Origin: Paracoccaceae bacterium
GTDB taxonomy: Bacteria > Pseudomonadota > Alphaproteobacteria > Rhodobacterales > Rhodobacteraceae
Length of the DNA stretch: 7,152 nucleotides
NCBI GenBank assembly: GCA_002746395.1
Contig: NVXA01000001.1
Span: forward strand, 305,413 to 312,564
Reading direction: 5' to 3'
Shown: one piece after another, positions 1 to 5,664 of the stretch
How the letters are laid out: every line of letters begins with the position of its first letter
Numbering within the stretch: position 1 is the first letter of the stretch
Program-made: the position numbers and the translations under genes
Notes under the pieces: model-generated
Seen by the model: the letters and a program-made list of their open reading frames with translations, nothing else
Databases searched by the model: none
Told to the model about the DNA's origin: nothing

Positions 1-1105
1 CAATGCTCGCGACTTTCACCGGCGTGCGGAAATTTTCAGGTCGACGCATCGGAACAGACACCCCAGCTATTGGGCCGCTTAAGGAGGCCATAATCGCAGC
101 AAGGTCGGAATCGCTGGTTTCATCCACTAATGAAGTTACCAGATTATCAATATTGCGCGCCATCAATACAGCCGCAGGCGAAGACACAGTCCCGCCACGC
201 ATCATAGGGCGATCCGTTCGCTTCACTACGCCCGTCTGTCGTATAATCGCACTACCAGGCCGCGCCATGTTCAACGCTGGTGGTCGGATCGTTGCGACAC
301 GCGTTGGCGCGCGATCAAACCCCATATCCAGCAGCTTGGCCACTTGCCCATTGCGCTGCGCAGTGGAAGTGCCACCAAACATCGCAGCAATAATTCGTTC
401 CTCACCGCGATGCGCGGATGCAACAAGATTGAAACCCGCTGCATTAGTGTACCCTGTCTTGATCCCGTCAGCGCCACGATACGCACGAAGGAAACGGCGG
501 TTCGTATTATAAACGGTCTTCACCGAGGTGTCCGTCGTAATCCGGCTGAACAGGTTGTAGTAATCCGGAAAATCATAAAATAACCGTCGCCCAAGGGTCG
601 CCATATCCCGCGCCGTTGACAAATGTCCGGCCGCCGTCAATCCATGCGCATTCTTGAACGTGGTGTTAGACATCCCCATCGCCCGCGCAGTGGTCGTCAT
701 GTAGCGCGCAAACGCCGCCTCGGATCCCGAGACTGCCTCTCCCAAAGCCGTAGCCGCGTCATTAGCGGATTTCACCGCCGCTGCGCGGATCAAATAGCGC
801 AAAGCAATTCGTTGCCCCGCTTTCAAACCAAGTTTCGAGGGGGGCTCATTCGCCGCATTCCGCGAGATTGTGACCATCTGATCAAGGCTCATCCGCCCGG
901 CTCTAATCTCGTAGAACACGACATAAAGGGTCATCATTTTGGTAAGCGATGCCGGATGCAGCCGCGTATCCGCATTGCGAGAATGCAAAACTTCGCCTGT
1001 ACGCGCGTCCATAACCAGCGCCGCATAGGGCGCTGCATTAGCTGTGCTAACCCATAAAACAAGGGAAACCACGAGGGATATCCCCCGAAAAACTCTATTA
1101 AACAT
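1..1105 (-). CDS. D-alanyl-D-alanine carboxypeptidase (peptidase S11, PBP5/6-like), 3' end cut by the window
   Basis: The frame reads from ATG at 1105 down to the left edge without a stop, giving 368 codons; the C-terminus lies outside. Family members remove the terminal D-Ala from peptidoglycan pentapeptides in the periplasm and so control cross-linking. Residues 1-24 are a signal peptide with an Arg-bearing n-region, a hydrophobic core and an Ala-Asn-Ala cleavage site. All three penicillin-binding motifs are intact: SxxK at 53-56 (SLTK), SxN at 113-115 (SAN) and KTG at 216-218, in the usual context DGIKTGYTNAAG. The start is supported by AGG six bases upstream. The stretch after about residue 250 is low in recognisable features and does not look like the usual PBP5 C-terminal beta domain. 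The gene is divergent from the phasin gene. Class assignment is firm; the exact paralogue (DacA, DacC or DacF type) is not decidable here. Confidence 0.95.
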   Translation of the reverse strand, partial: MFNRVFRGISLVVSLVLWVSTANAAPYAALVMDARTGEVLHSRNADTRLHPASLTKMMTLYVVFYEIRAGRMSLDQMVTISRNAANEPPSKLGLKAGQRIALRYLIRAAAVKSANDAATALGEAVSGSEAAFARYMTTTARAMGMSNTTFKNAHGLTAAGHLSTARDMATLGRRLFYDFPDYYNLFSRITTDTSVKTVYNTNRRFLRAYRGADGIKTGYTNAAGFNLVASAHRGEERIIAAMFGGTSTAQRNGQVAKLLDMGFDRAPTRVATIRPPALNMARPGSAIIRQTGVVKRTDRPMMRGGTVSSPAAVLMARNIDNLVTSLVDETSDSDLAAIMASLSGPIAGVSVPMRRPENFRTPVKVASI

Positions 1106-1171
1106 CGAAAACCTGCCGATCGATATGTATGTACTGCCTCACGACCCGTTTGCCGGTGTCGCATTTATTTT

Positions 1172-1201
1172 CGAATACCCTAGCACGCGTTTGCCCGACA
1201 A
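1172..1201 (-). promoter_or_regulatory. Weak candidate promoter for the carboxypeptidase gene
   Basis: Read on the minus strand, TTGTCG (1201-1196) and TATTCG (1177-1172) are 18 bases apart. They match the -35 and -10 consensus at 4/6 and 3/6 positions. Position and orientation fit the gene starting at 1105, with a leader of about 60 bases. The match is weak and only its location supports it. Confidence 0.25.
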
Positions 1202-1269
1202 TAAAACATATATTTTTCAATTGCTCGCAAGGTGTTGCCAAAGTGAATCAGTATTAACTGGCCGCAAGC

Positions 1270-1311
1270 TATGCTGCACCGCACAACACACCCTTGACGC
1301 AGTGCAGCATA
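1270..1311. promoter_or_regulatory. Perfect 10-bp inverted repeat, probable PhaR operator of the phasin gene
   Basis: TATGCTGCAC at 1270-1279 is repeated exactly as its reverse complement GTGCAGCATA at 1302-1311, with 22 bases between the arms and 32 bp between their centres, about three helical turns. Each arm carries a site close to CTGC-N3-GCAG, the target described for the PHA-responsive repressor PhaR in Paracoccus and Rhodobacter: CTGC-ACC-GCAC at 1274-1284 (7 of 8 bases) and ACGC-AGT-GCAG at 1297-1307 (6 of 8). The right arm lies between the -35 and -10 boxes of the phasin promoter, where a bound repressor would block RNA polymerase. The repeat is seen directly; naming PhaR as the binder is inference from the downstream gene and the motif. 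Confidence 0.65.
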
Positions 1312-1322
1312 ACCCCTATATG
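1294..1322 (+). promoter_or_regulatory. Sigma-70-type promoter of the phasin gene
   Basis: TTGACG at 1294-1299 (5/6 of the -35 consensus) and TATATG at 1317-1322 (4/6 of the -10 consensus) are separated by the optimal 17 bases. Transcription would start near 1329, giving a leader of about 44 bases before the phasin ATG. The promoter overlaps the inverted repeat at 1270-1311. Confidence 0.65.
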
Positions 1323-1372
1323 CAAGATAGAAATTCACCGGCCGAGAGCCGACGACTATATTGGAGAACACC

Positions 1373-1771
1373 ATGACTGCTAAGACATCCACTGCGAAGA
1401 CAGCAAAAAAAACCACCGCCCCTAAAGGCATTGAAGACGTAACTGCGTTTGGTCAACTAAACGTTGACGCGCTGACAAAATCGTCCGAATTGGCAACAAA
1501 AGCTGCTGAAGGCATCAACGAAGAAATTACCTCGTACACCAAGAAATCCTTTGAAGACAGCGTTGCGGCTGTTCAGGATCTGGCTTCCGCTAAAACTCCG
1601 GCTGAACTGTTCGAGAAACAGTCCGCTTTCGCACAGGCTGCGTTTGAAGGCTTCGTTGCGCAGGCAACAAAAATGAACGAAATCTTCACGGCAACAGCCA
1701 AAGAAGTTACAACACCAATCGGCGAGCGCTTCGAGGTTGCTAGCAAAACAATGAAGTCTTACACAGCCTAA
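1373..1771 (+). CDS. phaP: Phasin (polyhydroxyalkanoate granule-associated protein)
   Basis: This 132-residue, Ala/Lys/Thr-rich, probably all-helical protein has no signal peptide. Phasins coat cytoplasmic polyhydroxyalkanoate granules and control their number and size. The family hallmark is the stretch around residues 70-83 (LASAKTPAELFEKQ), followed by a helical region rich in Ala, Phe and Gln to about residue 110; the match to the phasin_2 type covers roughly residues 25-125. Residues 1-18 are a basic Lys/Ala/Thr tail of low complexity. ATG at 1373 is chosen over the in-frame TTG at 1361 because GGAG at 1363-1366 stands six bases before the ATG and would lie inside the longer reading. The gene has its own promoter, a likely PhaR operator and its own terminator, so it is a single-gene unit. 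No PHA synthase, depolymerase or phaR gene is in the window. Confidence 0.9.
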   Translation: MTAKTSTAKTAKKTTAPKGIEDVTAFGQLNVDALTKSSELATKAAEGINEEITSYTKKSFEDSVAAVQDLASAKTPAELFEKQSAFAQAAFEGFVAQATKMNEIFTATAKEVTTPIGERFEVASKTMKSYTA

Positions 1772-1802
1772 ATTCTGGCCGTGCGACTTTGTGAATGGAT
1801 TT

Positions 1803-1823
1803 AGGGGGCGTTTGCCCCCTTTT
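1803..1823 (+). terminator. Rho-independent terminator after the phasin gene
   Basis: AGGGGGC (1803-1809) pairs perfectly with GCCCCCT (1814-1820) around a GTTT loop and runs into four T residues (1820-1823). It lies 32 bases after the phasin stop codon and separates that gene from clpS. Confidence 0.85.
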
Positions 1824-1843
1824 CTATTCCTGTCGGTAGCTTA

Positions 1844-1849
1844 TATAGT
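1844..1849 (+). promoter_or_regulatory. Possible -10 box for clpS
   Basis: TATAGT matches the -10 consensus at five of six bases and lies 29 bases before the preferred clpS start, just after the phasin terminator, so a promoter is expected here. The base run 17 bases upstream (TTTCTA, 1821-1826) is a poor -35 box and overlaps the terminator tail. Confidence 0.35.
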
Positions 1850-1868
1850 CAAGCAAGCAAAAGACCGC

Positions 1869-1872
1869 AGGA
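1869..1872 (+). promoter_or_regulatory. Ribosome binding site deciding the clpS start
   Basis: AGGA abuts the first ATG (1873) with no spacing but stands six bases before the second in-frame ATG (1879). Initiation at 1879 is therefore preferred. Confidence 0.6.
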
Positions 1873-1878
1873 ATGAAG

Positions 1879-2217
1879 ATGAGCCACACACCTATTACAC
1901 CGACAATGGCATCTGACGATGACTTTGACACCGGAATTTTAACGAAGGTTAAGCCCAAGACAGCCAAGCCTCCGCTATATAAAGTGCTGTTGCTGAACGA
2001 TGATTATACCCCGATGGAATTCGTCGTGCATATTTTGGAACGCTTCTTCGGCCTAAACTCCACCGCCGCGGAAGGGATCATGTTGACGGTCCACACCAAA
2101 GGTTTGGCCGTGGTTGGCGTTTACGCCCACGAGATTGCCGAAACCAAGGTCACGCAGGTCATGGACTATGCCCAGCGCAACCAGCATCCGCTGCAATGCA
2201 CGATGGAAAAAGAATGA
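1879..2217 (+). CDS. clpS: ATP-dependent Clp protease adaptor ClpS
   Basis: The 112-residue product is an N-end-rule adaptor. ClpS binds proteins with bulky hydrophobic N-terminal residues and delivers them to the ClpA ATPase for degradation by ClpAP in the cytoplasm. After a flexible acidic N-terminal tail (residues 1-30) comes the conserved core. The [10 protein letters not shown] motif starts at residue 40, and Met46, Met68 and His72 correspond to Met40, Met62 and His66 of the Escherichia coli substrate pocket. All pocket residues I can place are present, so it should be functional. ATG at 1873 would add only Met-Lys and has no usable ribosome binding site. No clpA lies next to it. The downstream methyltransferase starts 24 bases after the stop, which suggests an operon. 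It follows the phasin gene but is insulated by the terminator at 1803-1823. Confidence 0.95.
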   Translation: MSHTPITPTMASDDDFDTGILTKVKPKTAKPPLYKVLLLNDDYTPMEFVVHILERFFGLNSTAAEGIMLTVHTKGLAVVGVYAHEIAETKVTQVMDYAQRNQHPLQCTMEKE

Positions 2218-2241
2218 ACCACTCGATTTTGGAGGCTCCGC

Positions 2242-3252
2242 ATGGCTGATCCAGCCCGTATTCTGCTGCCGTTTGACGATGAACTGATTGCCGTGCCTGA
2301 GGCTGGAGAGGTTCTCTATATCCGCCCACCTGCATTCCTGCCGCAAGGTTTCACAGCGTTTCCGCATATCGTTTGCGAACAGGGTTTCAAACCGTTTTCC
2401 GACCGCTTGACCCAAGACAACCTAACAGTCGTAGCCGAGGCTTCTGGCGAGTTCCCGGTGGTCTTGCTGGCCCTGACCCGCAGTCGTGCGGAAAACATGG
2501 CCAACTTCGCACGTGCTTGCCGAATGGTTTCCCAAGATGGGCAAGTTGTCGTTAGCGGTGACAAAACCGATGGCGTCGACAGTATGCTAAAGGCTGTTAA
2601 GAAAGTTTACGAAGTCGACGGCGTTCTATCCAAATCCCACGGTAAGGTTTTTTGGCTAACCCCGAACGCCCCCGCACCAGCTGAATGGGAGGCCGCCGTT
2701 AAACCCAAACAAAATGCATTTGGTTATCTGACCGCGCCCGGCATGTTTAGCCCTGAGAAAATCGACGTGGGCTCGGAAATGCTGACCGCGTATTTCGACA
2801 AATCCATTAAAGGCCCGGTCGCTGATATCGGTTCCGGCTGGGGATATTTGGCGAAGAACGTACTGGAAAAATGTGACCGCTTAACTTCCCTCGACCTGTT
2901 CGAGGCGGAATATGCAGCACTTGAGGCCTCAAAAGCCAACATCACTGACGAACGTGCGGCGTTCCACTGGGCAGATGTCACAACCTTGGAAAAGCCCGCG
3001 GAACCTTATCATACCGTGATTTGCAACCCGCCGTTCCATCAAGGGCGCACAGCAGACCCTGCGATCGGGATCAGCTTTATTACAGCGGCGGCGCGCATCA
3101 TGAAGCCTTCCGGCCAATTTCTGATGGTTGCAAACCGGCAATTACCTTACGAGGCCGCGATGGATATGCACTTCAAAAGTTGGGAAATTCTGGAACAAGA
3201 CCGCGCCTTCAAAATCATCCGCGCCCGTCGCCCGCTAAAGCGGCAAGCGTAA
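2242..3252 (+). CDS. Class I SAM-dependent methyltransferase, RsmC/RlmG-like rRNA guanine-N2 methyltransferase
   Basis: At 336 residues the protein has the length and two-part design of E. coli RsmC: a degenerate N-terminal methyltransferase-like half (about 1-150) and a catalytic C-terminal half. The second half opens with the family signature around 163-181 (LTAPGMFSPEKIDVGSEML). The SAM-binding motif I is VADIGSGWGYLA at 193-204, an acidic residue for the ribose sits at Asp218 (SLDLF), and the base-flipping catalytic motif NPPF is at 262-265. NPPF is typical of N2-guanine and other exocyclic amine methyltransferases. RsmC methylates G1207 of 16S rRNA and RlmG methylates G1835 of 23S rRNA; the sequence alone does not say which applies, though RsmC is the closer fit. 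GGAGG at 2231-2235 stands six bases before the ATG. Probably co-transcribed with clpS. Confidence 0.85.
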   Translation: MADPARILLPFDDELIAVPEAGEVLYIRPPAFLPQGFTAFPHIVCEQGFKPFSDRLTQDNLTVVAEASGEFPVVLLALTRSRAENMANFARACRMVSQDGQVVVSGDKTDGVDSMLKAVKKVYEVDGVLSKSHGKVFWLTPNAPAPAEWEAAVKPKQNAFGYLTAPGMFSPEKIDVGSEMLTAYFDKSIKGPVADIGSGWGYLAKNVLEKCDRLTSLDLFEAEYAALEASKANITDERAAFHWADVTTLEKPAEPYHTVICNPPFHQGRTADPAIGISFITAAARIMKPSGQFLMVANRQLPYEAAMDMHFKSWEILEQDRAFKIIRARRPLKRQA

Positions 3253-3330
3253 CGGATACGTTTTATCTCGAATTCTCATCTCCTTTCCCCTAGTCTGCCG
3301 GATCAAACCGCAGGGAATCACGAGGCATAA

Positions 3331-4137
3331 ATGAACACCTCCGTATCTGGAAAAACCGTCATTGTTACGGGTGCTGCCAATGGCATCGGGCTGGCAATCG
3401 CACGTCGATTCGTAGAACTGGAAGCAAACGTCGTGCTGGCTGACAGGGATGAAAAACGCCTGATAGCCGAGGTTGATGCCTTGCAAAATGGCGCGGGCCA
3501 GGCGATGGCTTACCACGGAAATCTGCAAGAAAAACTGACAGTGAATAACCTGATGGCCGCCACAATCGACGCATATGACAGCATCGATATTCTGGTTAAC
3601 GCCAGTCGCCAAATATTGCCGTCTGATCCACTTACGGACAAGGACGGTGTGTTTGAACAACTGATGCACCAAAACGTAACCGTCAATTTACGCTTGGCGC
3701 AAGCGGTGGCTAAACGGATGATCGCACACTCGAAAAACCGTGAAAAAGGCGAAATCATCGGGTCTATTGTCAATCTTTCTTCCATCGCGGCGACACGCAC
3801 GATGCCCGAATTGATGGCATATTCAGTGTCCAGCGCGGCGTTAGACCAGTTAACCCGGTCACTGGCCGTGGCCTTCGCCGATCACGGCATCCGCGTCAAC
3901 GGCGTCGCCATGGGCAGCTTGATGAGCGCGAGTTTGCGCGAATCCCTTAAGGAAAACCCAGGCCTTCACGAATCTATCGAGGCTGGCACGCCCCTTGGTT
4001 ACATCGGCGAGGCGGACGAGGCTGCCGACGCGGCTGTGTTCCTTGCGTCAGGCAAGGCAAACTTCATCACGGGTCAAATTTTGGCGGTGGATGGTGGGCG
4101 CAGCTTGATCGACACGGTCACAATTCCCGCGCATTAA
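3331..4137 (+). CDS. Short-chain dehydrogenase/reductase family protein lacking the catalytic lysine
   Basis: This 268-residue protein has the classical SDR length and Rossmann fold. The glycine motif TGAANGIG is at 13-20, and Asp38 at the end of the second strand predicts NAD(H) rather than NADP(H). Asn119 (NVTVNL) and the catalytic Ser151 (VNLSSIAA) can be placed, and Tyr164 lies 13 residues after that serine as usual. Two sites deviate. The YxxxK motif reads Y164-S-V-S-S168, so the lysine is serine (codon AGC, 3832-3834), and the NNAG motif reads N90-A-S-R. The C-terminal ITGQILAVDGGRS is normal for the family. GAGG at 3322-3325 precedes the ATG by five bases. The gene follows the methyltransferase after 78 bases with no clear promoter or terminator between. 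The substrate is unknown. The reading frame is undamaged, so this is a variant family member and not a pseudogene. Confidence 0.85.
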   Translation: MNTSVSGKTVIVTGAANGIGLAIARRFVELEANVVLADRDEKRLIAEVDALQNGAGQAMAYHGNLQEKLTVNNLMAATIDAYDSIDILVNASRQILPSDPLTDKDGVFEQLMHQNVTVNLRLAQAVAKRMIAHSKNREKGEIIGSIVNLSSIAATRTMPELMAYSVSSAALDQLTRSLAVAFADHGIRVNGVAMGSLMSASLRESLKENPGLHESIEAGTPLGYIGEADEAADAAVFLASGKANFITGQILAVDGGRSLIDTVTIPAH

Positions 4138-4144
4138 GCTAACG

Positions 4145-4169
4145 GCACCCCAACACTGGGCTGGGGCGC
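4145..4169. terminator. Hairpin between convergent genes, possible bidirectional terminator
   Basis: GCACCCCA (4145-4152) pairs with TGGGGCGC (4162-4169) with one A/C mismatch and a nine-base loop. An alternative compact hairpin, CCCA-ACAC-TGGG, exists at 4149-4160. It fills the 38-base gap between the stops of the SDR gene and trcR. Only a loose T-rich stretch (4175-4181) follows on the plus strand and none on the minus strand, so it is a weak intrinsic terminator at best. Confidence 0.4.
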
Positions 4170-4175
4170 ATCCAT

Positions 4176-4904
4176 TTATTTGTCTTCGTCGGTATCCGCA
4201 TCTGGCGTTTTGAACAGGCTGTCCGCATCCAGCTTTGGCTCCGCATCTTTGGACTCGGCCAAGGTGAAGTTTTCCAAGCCCGTCATGCTGGAAGGCACGC
4301 GCGGCTCATCCGGCATATGCAAGGATTGCTCGGTCGAGACCAGCTTCATGCGCTCGTCATCAGACATCACCTCGTCGCCACCCATCTTTTTGACGGCTTT
4401 GGCAACAGCTGTGTCCAGCTCCATTTGCTTACACATACCAAGCGCGACGGGATCAACTGGCTGAATGTTACCGATATTCCAGTGTGTACGGTCACGAATT
4501 GCCATGATCGTTGGTTTGGTCGTGCCCACCAGTTTGCTGATCTGACCGTCGGTCAATTCAGGGTGAAACTTCACCAACCATGCAATTGCAGACGGGCGAT
4601 CTTGACGTTTTGACAACGGCGTATAGCGAGGACCTTTGCGTTTCAGCTCCCCCTCGGCGGCGGGATTGTACATCAATTCCAGCTTGGCTTTAGGGTCAGC
4701 CTCGCAGCGTTTGATTTCCTCGGCCGTTAACTGCGTGTTGGCAATTGGATCCAAACCCTTAACGCCCACAGCCACTTCGCCGTCAGCGATGCCGTTCACT
4801 TCAAGTTCGTGCAGGCCGCAAAATTCGGCAATCTGCGTGAACGATAGTGTTGTGTTATCTACCAGCCAAACAGCGGTAGCCTTGGCCATCAATGGAAGCG
4901 CCAT
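4176..4904 (-). CDS. trcR: Cell-cycle transcriptional regulator TrcR (DUF1013 family)
   Basis: The 242-residue protein belongs to the alphaproteobacterial DUF1013 family, which is annotated as the cell-cycle transcriptional regulator TrcR. Two helix-turn-helix-like segments are visible: residues 20-43 (start LSFTQIAEFCGLHELEV) and residues 117-143 (LTDGQISKLVGTTKPTI, ending in RDRTHWN). They are joined by a basic linker at about 85-103 (KRKGPRYTPLSKR). The C-terminal 60 residues are acidic and look disordered, ending in an Asp/Glu-rich tail. AGGAG stands six bases before the ATG at 4904; the internal Met6 is less well placed. The gene is transcribed divergently from the RNase T2 gene and convergently with the SDR gene, so it appears to be a single-gene unit. 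The family is confidently recognised; its target genes cannot be deduced here. Confidence 0.88.
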   Translation of the reverse strand: MALPLMAKATAVWLVDNTTLSFTQIAEFCGLHELEVNGIADGEVAVGVKGLDPIANTQLTAEEIKRCEADPKAKLELMYNPAAEGELKRKGPRYTPLSKRQDRPSAIAWLVKFHPELTDGQISKLVGTTKPTIMAIRDRTHWNIGNIQPVDPVALGMCKQMELDTAVAKAVKKMGGDEVMSDDERMKLVSTEQSLHMPDEPRVPSSMTGLENFTLAESKDAEPKLDADSLFKTPDADTDEDK

Positions 4905-5004
4905 GTTAGTCTCCTTAAAACAAACTTGTGCCCTTGCCGAAAACTTGGCTGCGCGAAGCGCTATTTAGGTTTTCGTGGGGAATTCTGAGGTGTATATAGG
5001 ACAG

Positions 5005-5643
5005 ATGATTAGATTATTAAAGACCTTTTGTTTAGCCCTAGTTTTCGCCACCCCTTCCGTCGCGCAAAGCGATCGTGCTGGCGATTTCGACTATTACGTT
5101 ATGTCCCTAAGCTGGACGCCAAGTTGGTGTGCGCTAGAAGGCGACGAACGCAATTCTCCGCAATGCGATGCAGATCAGGGCTTCGGCTTTACCCTGCACG
5201 GCTTATGGCCCCAATACGAAAGTGGCTGGCCAACTTATTGCCGGACATCCGAACGTGACCCGACGCGCAGCCAGACCGCCGCCATGGCCGACATCATGGG
5301 GACCAGCGGCTTGGCGTGGTATCAGTGGAAAAAACACGGGCGCTGCTCAGGGTTATCATCGGAGAAATATTTCGAAACGGCGCGCGAGGCCTACACCAGC
5401 GTCACCCGCCCCGAAGTTTTCCGCAACCTGCCGCGCGAAATGCGTCTACCACCAAGCGTGATCGAAGCCGCTTTTCTGGAGCTAAACGACGGGATCGAGC
5501 CAGACGGCCTAACCGTCACCTGCAAAAGCAGCATGATCCAAGAGGTCCGCATCTGCCTGACCAAAGACCTTACCCCCCGAATTTGCGGGCAGGACGTCAT
5601 TCGGGATTGCCAGTACAACGCCGACATGGCCCCAATGCGCTAA
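5005..5643 (+). CDS. Secreted ribonuclease T2 family protein
   Basis: RNase T2 enzymes cut single-stranded RNA through a 2',3'-cyclic phosphate, outside the cytoplasm. From ATG at 5005 the product has 212 residues. Residues 1-20 form a signal peptide (Arg3 and Lys6, then a hydrophobic core, cleavage after Ser-Val-Ala). Motif CAS I is FTLHGLWPQY with His65. Motif CAS II is WYQWKKHGRCSG with Lys110 and His111. Relative to the consensus HEWxKHG, the His-Glu pair is Tyr106-Gln107. Cysteines at 42, 54, 79 and 114, and more near the C-terminus, suit disulfides in an oxidising compartment. AGGA at 4998-5001 leaves only three bases before the ATG; in-frame GTG codons at 4990 and 4975 are alternative starts but would lengthen the signal peptide n-region unnaturally. 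The acyltransferase gene follows after 21 bases, suggesting one operon. Confidence 0.9.
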   Translation: MIRLLKTFCLALVFATPSVAQSDRAGDFDYYVMSLSWTPSWCALEGDERNSPQCDADQGFGFTLHGLWPQYESGWPTYCRTSERDPTRSQTAAMADIMGTSGLAWYQWKKHGRCSGLSSEKYFETAREAYTSVTRPEVFRNLPREMRLPPSVIEAAFLELNDGIEPDGLTVTCKSSMIQEVRICLTKDLTPRICGQDVIRDCQYNADMAPMR

Positions 5644-5654
5644 CGGCGATAGGC

Positions 5655-5658
5655 AGGA
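5655..5658 (+). promoter_or_regulatory. Ribosome binding site supporting a TTG start
   Basis: AGGA stands six bases before TTG at 5665. The first in-frame ATG (5707) has no such site before it, so the TTG is the likely start of the acyltransferase gene. Confidence 0.55.
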
Positions 5659-5664
5659 TTTGAC

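Noticed and set aside
3..1057. Open plus-strand frames of up to 169 codons (3-512, 344-583, 623-1057)
   Set aside because: They are antisense shadows of the carboxypeptidase gene, which has a signal peptide and all three catalytic motifs in the opposite strand. Their translations are Arg- and Pro-rich and match nothing I recognise.
1361..1372. In-frame TTG start giving four extra residues on the phasin
   Set aside because: The GGAG at 1363-1366 would fall inside that reading and is ideally placed for the ATG at 1373.
3246..3265. Hairpin AGCGTA / TACGTT followed by TTTA at the end of the methyltransferase gene
   Set aside because: The stem is only six pairs with one G-T wobble, is AT-rich, includes the stop codon and lacks a proper T-tract, so it is too weak to call a terminator.
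3235..3672. Minus-strand open frame of 145 codons
   Set aside because: It lies opposite the start of the SDR gene, whose glycine motif and start site are clear. No plausible domain is seen in the antisense reading.
4951..4961. Short palindrome GCGC-GAA-GCGC between trcR and the RNase T2 gene
   Set aside because: Four-base arms in a GC-containing region are expected by chance, and nothing links it to a known operator. No convincing promoter for either divergent gene was found in 4905-5004.
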